From assembly GCA_038209775.1 (NCBI GenBank), contig JBBQXK010000016.1, positions 8,284-72,283 on the forward strand: a DNA stretch of 64,000 bases. The letters run 5' to 3'. Under the pieces are notes generated by a model. The model was not told where the DNA came from. It saw only the letters and a program-made list of their open reading frames with translations, and did no database searches. Shown one piece after another: positions 57,235 through 64,000 of this stretch; the stretch's first letter is position 1; every line of letters starts with the position of its first letter. Origin of the DNA: JBBQXK01 sp038209775. Lineage in GTDB: Bacteria; Pseudomonadota; Alphaproteobacteria; Rhodobacterales; Rhodobacteraceae. A program made the translations under genes and the position numbers.

Positions 57235-58712
57235 TCAGTGATCGGCGGCCATGGCAGCACCCTTGGCCTGTTCCACAGACCCCGAAGCGCCGTTGAAGAA
57301 AGCGTTCAGGATCACGGCGGCAAGCGAGGCGAGCAAGATGCCGCTTTCGATCAGCGGGTGAATCTCGTGCGGCATCCACATGCGGAAGTTCGGCGCGATG
57401 AGGGGGATCATGCCGAACCCCAGCGACACTGCCACGATGAACAGGTTGTTACGGTTGGTGGCGAAGTTCACGCCCGCAAGGATGCGGATGCCGGTCGCGG
57501 CGACCATGCCGAACATGACAAGGCCGGCCCCCCCAGCACCATCGTCGGCACCGATTCGACCAGTGCCCCCATCTTTGGCACCAGCCCCAGCACGATCAGG
57601 ATGATCCCGCCCGCGACGCAGACATAGCGGCTCTTGATGCCGGTGACGCCCACGAGGCCCACGTTCTGGCTGAACGAGGTATAGGGAAACGTGTTGAACA
57701 GCCCCCCGATCAGCGTGCCGAGGCCATCGGTCCGCAGCCCCGCCGACAGCATCGGCTGGGTCACCTTTTTGCCGGTCATGTCACCAAGCGCCAGGAACAT
57801 GCCGGTCGATTCGATCATCACCACAATCATCACCCGTGTCATCGTGACGATCATCACCAGGTCAAACGTGGGGGTGCCAAAGTGGAAAGGGGTGATGAGG
57901 TCGAACCACGACGCGTCAGCCACCTTGGCAAAGGTCATGGATCCCATCGCAATGGCAATAACCGCGCCGATGTCGATGCCGAGGAGGACCGAGATGTTGG
58001 CGATGAAGCCCCGGCCGAACTTGGCGATCAACAGGATCGACACCAGCACCACCGCCGAGACCGCGATGTTGCCAAGGGGGGCGTATGCGGGGTTGTTCAT
58101 CTTGGCGGCCAGCGCCAGACCGGCGGGGGGTTCGGGCAGGCCTGCAGCCACCGCACCCTCGGCCACGGCCTTGAGCCATTCGGCATGGGCGGGGTCGATG
58201 ATCTGCGGCGCGGTCGGGCCGACGGGGTTGCCGAAGATCCAGTTGATGCCGATCCGCATCAGGCTGACACCGATGACAAGGATGGTCGTGCCGGTCACGA
58301 CGGGCGGGAAGAACCGCAGGAGGCGGCTGACGACCGTGGCAATCAGGACCGAGATGATGCCGGCGGCGATAATGGCACCGAATATGGCGCGCGCGCCCCC
58401 GGGGCCGCCATTGGTGTTGGCCATGGCCACCATCGGGCCGACTGCGGCAAAGGTCACGCCCATCATCACCGGCAGTTTGATGCCGAACCACTGCGTCGCG
58501 CCAAACGACTGGATCAGCGTGGCGATGCCGCAGACGAAAAGGTCAGCAGAGATCAGGAAGGCCACATCGGCGGGGTCCAGTTTCAGCGCGCGCCCGACGA
58601 TCAACGGCACGGCGACGGCCCCCGCATACATCACCAGCACATGCTGCAGGCCCAGGGTGAACAGTTTCGGCGGGGGCAGACGTTCGTCTACCGGATGGAC
58701 GGCATCGGTCAG
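57235..58712 (-). pseudogene. Nucleobase:cation symporter-2 (urate/xanthine permease), frameshifted
   Basis: About 490 codons in two frames. The first carries the N-terminal and central NCS2 helices (YAGAVAVPLIVGRALKL, VIGVSLMRIGINW, NVGLVGVTGIKSR). It runs to VPTMVLGG and then shifts; the second frame continues GLVMFGMVAATGIRIL to the stop at 57235. One extra base in the run of seven C (57528-57534) restores the whole. The family start (TDAVHPVDERLP) is preceded by CTG at 58712, not ATG, with AAGGA before it. Its place beside urate genes suggests urate/xanthine uptake. Confidence 0.75.
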
Positions 58713-58793
58713 GTTTCCTTGTCCCTTGGGGCATTATCTTCGCGCCGTCTTCGCACGGCCCTTGGCATGCGATCCGGTTAGGTTCGTGCCCTG

Positions 58794-59267
58794 TCAGGGC
58801 GCCACGACCGACCACGGTTCGGTGTAACGGTGTTCTTCAAGGTTCGCCCCGTCACCGATCCGGTCCACCACGGCAAAGAGGCCGGGGGAGGCGAGAGGGG
58901 TCAAGACGCCATGCCATGTACCGCGGGCCAGGTTGATGCCCTGTGCGCCGTTTGTGAGAAAAGCGCGCGGCGTTGCCTGCGGATCAAGCGCCACGATGAC
59001 AAGGAAGGGGTCGGCGGTCATCGGGAGGAAGGCCTGTGACCCATCGGGATGACGCTCGATCAGGTCGAAGGTGAATGGCAGGTGGCGCGCGTCGGCCTGA
59101 AAGACCGAGATGCCGGCACGGCCATCGGTGAAGTCGAGGATGGCCCGGTCATGGTGGCGGCGGCACAGGCCCGCGTTGATCAGGCGGTGAACGCCAGTTG
59201 CGTCCAGCACCTGACCGAAGGGGGCAAAGGCAGCGTCGGTGAGGGGTTCGGGGATCAGATGGCGCAT
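58794..59267 (-). CDS. allA: Ureidoglycolate lyase
   Basis: 157 residues. AllA fold, cleaving ureidoglycolate to glyoxylate and urea. Characteristic sequence: PEPLTDAAFAPFGQV at the start, SVFQADARHLPFTFDLIERHPDGSQAF (key HPxGSQAF) and GTWHGVLTPL near the active site. Last enzyme of the purine-ring pathway in this cluster. Lies between the permease and the aminohydrolase on the same strand. Confidence 0.92.
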   Translation of the reverse strand: MRHLIPEPLTDAAFAPFGQVLDATGVHRLINAGLCRRHHDRAILDFTDGRAGISVFQADARHLPFTFDLIERHPDGSQAFLPMTADPFLVIVALDPQATPRAFLTNGAQGINLARGTWHGVLTPLASPGLFAVVDRIGDGANLEEHRYTEPWSVVAP

Positions 59268-59292
59268 GGCAGTCCTTGTGGGACGGCAGGCC

Positions 59293-59347
59293 GGGGGGTT
59301 TCACACCCCCCGGACCCCCCGTGGGATATTTGGGCAAAGATGAAACG
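59293..59347. repeat. Dispersed terminator-like repeat
   Basis: GGGGGGTTTCACACCCCCC, GGACCCCCCGTGG, GATATTTGGGCAAAGATGAAACG. It lies immediately downstream of the aminohydrolase gene and before allA, so it may end or attenuate the upstream transcript. Confidence 0.75.
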
Positions 59348-59349
59348 GG

Positions 59350-60176
<827 letters not shown>

Positions 60177-60180
<4 letters not shown>

Positions 60181-61580
60181 GGAAGCATGTCTTTCAGGCG
60201 CAGGGTGGCAATGCGTTCGACCTGGGTGCAGGCGGTGGCGAACTCAGTCGCGGTGTCGTTCGCAAGGCGGGTGTGAAAGGCCGCCAGAATGCTGGCCTTG
60301 GTGTTATCGCGCACGGCGATGATGAAGGGGAAGCCGTGCCGTGCGGTGTAGGCGCTGTTCAGCGCCTCGAACGTATCGCGTTCATCGTCGGTCAGGGCGT
60401 CAAGGGCCGCCATCGCCTGTTCGGCGGTGGACTCCGCTGTGAGGCGTTTGGCGCGCGCGAGCTTGCCCGCAAGGTCGGGGTGGGCACGCAGGACGGCCAT
60501 ACGTTCGTCGGGGCTGGCACTGCGGAAGGCGCGGGCGAGGGCATTGGCCAGGCCGGTGGCGCTGTCATGGGCGGGGCCAAGTTCCAGCGCATGCGCCCGT
60601 TCCGCGACCCAAGGCGAGTGTTCGTAGATGCTGCCATAGAGCGAAACGAACCGGTCGCGGGTCATCTGATGGGGGCGTTCGCGGCGGGTATGGGGGTGGT
60701 GTGTCGCCCAATGCGCGGCAATGTCGCCGCGCGTGGCGAACCATGCGCCGCCCTGTTGCGCGGCATGGTCGAGGAAGCGGATCAGGCCCGCGGTCTTGCC
60801 CGGCCTGCCGATCAGGCGGCAGTGCAGGCCGATCGAGAACATGCGGCCGCCTTCGGCCACAAGGGTGTCGAAGCTGTCGATCAGGTAGTCGCCGAAATCG
60901 CGGCCCGTCACATAGCCGGGCGCGGTGGCGAACCGCATGTCGTTGGCCTCAAGCGTGTAGGGGATCACCAACTGGTCGCGGTCGCCCTGTTCGCGCCAAT
61001 AGGGCAGGTCGTCGTCATAGGTGTCGCTGATCCAGTCGAACTGGCCGGTCTCGGCGGCCAGGCGGACGGTGTTTTCGGAACAGCGCCCGGTGTACCAGCC
61101 TTTGGGGGGTGTGCCGGTCACCTCTGCATGCAGGCGGATCGCCTCGGCGATGGCGGCACGCTCGTCAGCCTCGGGCATGTCTCGGTGGTCGACCCACTTC
61201 AGGCCGTGGCTGGCAATCTCCCACCCGGCGGCCTGCATCGCGGCCACCTGTTCGGGGGCGCGGGCAAGGGCGGAGGCTACGCCGTAGATCGTCACGGGCA
61301 AGGCGCGTTGCGTGAACAGGCGGTGCAGCCGCCAGAAGCCCGCCCGCGCGCCGTAGTCGTAGAGCGATTCCATGTTCCAGTGCCGCTTGCCCGGCCATGG
61401 GGCGGCACCGGCGATGTCCGAGAGGAACGCCTCGGACGCCGCATCGCCGTGGAGCGTGGCGTTTTCGCCGCCTTCTTCGTAGTTGAGGACAAGGCTGACG
61501 GCGACCCGCGCGGCCCCCGGCCATTGCGGATCGGGGGGGGTGGCGCCGTGGCCGGTAAAATCGCGGGGGTAGCGGTGCAA
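60177..61580 (-). CDS. puuE: Allantoinase PuuE fused to OHCU decarboxylase UraD
   Basis: 467 residues from TTG 61580 (LHRYPRDF), chosen because GGAG lies 7 bases upstream and homology begins there. The N-terminal 310 or so residues are a polysaccharide-deacetylase-like PuuE allantoinase (LNYEEGGENATLHGD, ASHGLKWVDHRDM, TPPKGWYTGRCSENT). The C-terminal 160 are the OHCU decarboxylase (FVSLYGSIYEHSPWVAERA, LRAHPDLAGKLA, EALNSAYTARHGFPFIIAV). The fusion joins two consecutive steps, OHCU to allantoin to allantoate. Confidence 0.92.
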
Positions 61581-61724
61581 GGTGCAACTCCGGTGTGGTG
61601 CGCCCAATGCTAGGGCAGTTGTGCCCCGGGGTTTATCAAAATCGCCGCGAAACTCCTATCGGGCAGGGAAGTCCTCGCAAGGCGCGCGGGTTCGGCTAGG
61701 ATTTGGTCAGACGACACAAAGGGG

Positions 61725-62090
61725 ATGGCGATGGGAACGGGGCGGCTGACGACGCACGTGCTGGATACGGCACTGGGCAAGCCCGCGGCGGGGGTGAAGA
61801 TCGTGCTGTATCGCCAGGTCCTGCAGCGCCACACCAAGATTGCCGAGACGGTGACCAATGCCGATGGCCGCACCGATGCGCCGATGCTGGCGGGCAAGGC
61901 GCTGACGCCGGGTGTGTATGAACTGGTGTTCCATGCGGGTGACTATCTGCGGGCGACGGGGCAGGCGGCGGGTGAAGTGCTGTTTCTGGATCAGGTACCG
62001 ATCCGGTTCGGCGTGCCGGATGCGGACCAGCATTACCATGTGCCGCTGCTGATATGTCCCTTTGCCTACTCGACCTATCGCGGGAGTTGA
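61725..62090 (+). CDS. hiuH: 5-Hydroxyisourate hydrolase (transthyretin-like)
   Basis: 121 residues, homotetrameric fold. It has TTHVLDTALGKPAAGV at the N-terminus, TNADGRTDAP, and the C-terminal signature HYHVPLLICPFAYSTYRGS with catalytic His and the YRGS tail. It converts the product of urate oxidation to OHCU. No signal peptide. Divergent from puuE and followed by a hairpin repeat. Confidence 0.95.
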   Translation: MAMGTGRLTTHVLDTALGKPAAGVKIVLYRQVLQRHTKIAETVTNADGRTDAPMLAGKALTPGVYELVFHAGDYLRATGQAAGEVLFLDQVPIRFGVPDADQHYHVPLLICPFAYSTYRGS

Positions 62091-62131
62091 GGGCGCATGG
62101 GGGGCCAGCCCCCCGGCTTCGCCTCCCACCG

Positions 62132-62195
62132 GAGTATTTGGTCAAAGAAGAAACGCAATTTCAATCGAGGTCGTTTCTTCTTTGTAAAAATACTC
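62132..62195. repeat. Dispersed repeat forming a long hairpin
   Basis: GAGTATTTGGTCAAAGAAG with AAACG (62132-62155) is mirrored by CGTTTCTTCTTTG with TAAAAATACTC (62172-62195) around a 16-base loop. It is a variant of the ATATTT...CAAAGA family. It lies between the convergent hiuH and LysR genes, a probable bidirectional terminator. Confidence 0.75.
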
Positions 62196-62217
62196 ACCTT
62201 GCCCTTCGGGCCGGGTG

Positions 62218-63150
62218 TCAGGTCGGCAGATGAAGCCCGTCTGTTGCCGCCGCAAGGTCGGTACGCATGCGGGCGATGATGAAATCGACGAAGAGGCGGA
62301 TCTTGGGGTCGCGCAACCGCCGGTGCTGCGACAGGCACGACAGTTGCGTCGGCAGGGGAGGCGTCGCGGTGGCGACGGGGACAAGGGTGCCTGCGCGCAG
62401 GTGGTCGGCGACTTCGAACACGGGTTTGAGCACGATGCCCTGACCGGTAAGCGCCCATGACGTCAATACATCGCCGTCGTCGGATTCGAACGGGCCTGTG
62501 ATTTCGAACCGGCGGGGGCCTTCGGGGGTGGTCAGCGTCCACTGAAACTCGCGCGCGCCGGGGAAGCGCAGGTTCAGACAATCGTGGCGGTCGTTGACGA
62601 GGGCCGCGCCGTCCAACGGCATGCCGCGCCGTTCGATGTAAGCGGGGGCCGCGCACAAAAGGCGCGGGCAGTCGGCAATGAGGCGCATCTTGAGGGTGGA
62701 GTCCTCAAGGATGCCAAGGTGGAACGCGATATCCAGCCCCTCGGCGGTCACATCGACGTTGCGGTCCGAAAGCCGCAGGCGGATGTCGATGAGCGGCCAT
62801 TCTGCCTTGAAGTCAGGCACATGGGGGGCCACGAACCGGCGCCCGACGCCAAGGGGGGCCGCAAGATAGATCGTGCCGCGCGGGTTCTGGGTGACCTCGG
62901 TCACCGCCGCCTCGGCCTCTTCGATCGCCTCCAGCACCCGGCGGGCGCCATCGTAGAACAACCGGCCGTTCTCGGTCGGCTGCAGCGACCGGGTGGTGCG
63001 GTTGAACAGGCGCACGCCCAGATGCTTTTCCATTTCGGCGATTCGCGATGATGCGACGGCGGCAGACGTTCGCTGATCGCGCGCCGCCGCACTCATGTTG
63101 CCCAGTTCGTAGACACGGACGAACATGCGCAGGTTCGAGACATAGGACAT
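62218..63150 (-). CDS. LysR-family transcriptional regulator
   Basis: 310 residues. N-terminal helix-turn-helix FVRVYELGNMSAAARDQRTS and SSRIAEMEKHLGVRLFNRTTR, followed by a periplasmic-binding-protein-like effector domain (LGVGRRFVAPHVPDF). Divergent from puuD across about 120 bases, the typical layout for a LysR protein controlling its neighbour, so urate catabolism is a likely target. Confidence 0.88.
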   Translation of the reverse strand: MSYVSNLRMFVRVYELGNMSAAARDQRTSAAVASSRIAEMEKHLGVRLFNRTTRSLQPTENGRLFYDGARRVLEAIEEAEAAVTEVTQNPRGTIYLAAPLGVGRRFVAPHVPDFKAEWPLIDIRLRLSDRNVDVTAEGLDIAFHLGILEDSTLKMRLIADCPRLLCAAPAYIERRGMPLDGAALVNDRHDCLNLRFPGAREFQWTLTTPEGPRRFEITGPFESDDGDVLTSWALTGQGIVLKPVFEVADHLRAGTLVPVATATPPLPTQLSCLSQHRRLRDPKIRLFVDFIIARMRTDLAAATDGLHLPT

Positions 63151-63272
63151 GGGGCTGGTCCCCCGGGTTGGCCACGATTTTCGGCCAGAGATTGAAAGTG
63201 ATCCGCTATTTGATGGGTTAGCAGAAAGATCGCCGCTGGCATAGCCTTGTGGCGGATGCGGGGGGTGACGCG

Positions 63273-63895
63273 ATGTATGACTGGGTCGTGCTGTGGGAAT
63301 GGGTCGAGATCGGGTTTCGCTGGCTGCATGTCATCACGGCCATCGCCTGGATCGGGTCGAGTTTCTATTTCGTCGCCCTTGACCTTGGCCTGCGCCAGAC
63401 GCCCAGCCTGCCGCCCCTGGCGCATGGAGAGGAGTGGCAGGTGCATGGCGGCGGGTTCTATCACATCAACAAGTACCTCGTGGCCCCGGCGATGATGCCC
63501 GAGCATCTGACCTGGTTCAAATGGGAGAGCTATGCGACCTGGCTGAGCGGCTTTGCCATGCTGGTGCTGGTCTATTACCTCGGGGCCGAGATGTTCCTGA
63601 TCGACCCTGCCGTGGCCGATCTGGCGGTGTGGCAGGCGGTGGCGATTTCGCTGGCAAGCCTCGCGTTCGGCTGGGTGGCCTATGACGGGCTGTGCAAGGT
63701 GTTCGTCAAGGCGAACCAGACGGTGCTGATGGTGGCGCTGTTCGGGGTGCTGGTGGGGATGTCGTGGTTTTATACGCAGGTGTTCACCGGGCGGGCCGCG
63801 CTGCTGCATCTGGGGGCGTTCACCGCGACGATCATGAGTGCGAACGTGTTCATGATCATCATGCCCAATCAGCGGGTGGTGGTGGGCCGCCTTGA
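63273..63895 (+). CDS. puuD: Membrane urate oxidase PuuD, N-terminal part (3' disrupted or chimeric)
   Basis: Starts ATG 63273 (MYDWVVLWEWVEIGFRWLHVI). About 205 residues with membrane helices and the conserved HVITAIAWIGSSFYFVALD and GGGFYHINKYLVAP, typical of PuuD, which oxidises urate with a C-terminal cytochrome c. The family segment SANVFMIIMPNQRVVV is followed by GRLEGG at about 63895, after which the sequence turns into an inverted copy of the preceding 100 bases. The rest of the gene is not visible in this window. Confidence 0.75.
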
Positions 63896-64000
63896 GGGGG
63901 GCCACCACCCCCCGCAGATTGGGCATGATGGTCATGAAAAAGTTCGCACTCAATATAGTCGCGGTGTAAGCCCCCAACTGCAGCAGCGCGGCCCGCCCCG
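63789..64000. repeat. Imperfect inverted duplication within puuD at window edge
   Basis: 63789-63890 (coding RAALLHLGAFTATIMSANVF) is repeated in reverse complement at 63900-64000, with roughly 85 percent identity by eye. On the minus strand the second arm reads RAALLQLGAYTATILSANFF, a protein-level variant, so it is a diverged paralogue rather than an exact copy. Confidence 0.8.

Noticed and set aside
63093..63977. 294-codon minus-strand open frame over the LysR/puuD region
   Set aside because: Its first 30 or so residues come from the inverted PuuD copy, then it runs antisense through puuD; not a single real gene.

Overview
The window is a high-GC, gene-dense chromosomal segment whose content fits the Rhodobacteraceae (alphaproteobacteria). 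Points in favour are the taurine cluster led by a TauR-type MocR regulator, a SoeABC-type cytoplasmic sulfite dehydrogenase, the nrdR-ribD pair, an NDUFS4-like Complex I accessory protein, a PuuE-UraD fusion and extended PstC/PstA permeases. A GC-rich intergenic repeat carrying an ATATTT...CAAAGA core recurs at five 3' gene ends. I saw no rRNA, tRNA, CRISPR array, insertion sequence or prophage.

Layout. 1-1815: an intact ATPase and permease of a ribose/fructose-type ABC importer. 1812-9625: eight consecutive damaged genes. They are a NAD-epimerase, a NarL-type response regulator and a histidine kinase on the minus strand, then a sugar-binding protein, an ABC ATPase, two permeases and an SMP-30 lactonase on the plus strand. 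They carry nonsense codons, frameshifts and internal deletions. 9713-16838: a CocE/NonD-type hydrolase followed by a complete peptide-type ABC transporter with a fused double ATPase. 16986-18667: an aldolase and an esterase. 18839-20039: a receiver-like protein, a cold-shock protein and a small secreted protein. 20101-26391: a PHO box, then pstS-pstC-pstA-pstB-phoU-phoB. 26468-27169: an AT-richer orphan gene with a membrane anchor. 27327-30057: a dienelactone-hydrolase-like protein, nrdR and ribD.

30115-46804 is a nearly complete taurine dissimilation locus. TauABC imports taurine, Tpa transaminates it to sulfoacetaldehyde, and Xsc splits that to sulfite and acetyl phosphate. Pta and AckA convert the acetyl phosphate to acetyl-CoA or to acetate plus ATP. 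Sulfite can be oxidised by SoeABC or exported by a TauE/SafE protein. TauR and a DMT-family permease sit between tpa and xsc. The two arms diverge from a 349-base regulatory region.

46907-57195 holds housekeeping and unknown genes: secreted proteins, two acetyltransferases, an NDUFS4-like protein, a methyltransferase, uvrB, a divergent GAPDH, a GH75-chitosanase-like lipoprotein and a BciB/FrhB-like iron-sulfur flavoprotein. 57235-64000 is a urate-to-glyoxylate cluster: a frameshifted purine permease, allA, a ureidoglycine aminohydrolase, a puuE-uraD fusion, hiuH, a LysR regulator and puuD. The puuD gene runs into an imperfect inverted copy of its own coding segment at the window edge.

I found no convincing new defence or mobile system. 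The observations most worth follow-up are the decaying regulatory/transport block, the inverted puuD junction, the frameshifted purine permease, the TauC extracytoplasmic domain and the helically phased repeats upstream of tauA and gap.
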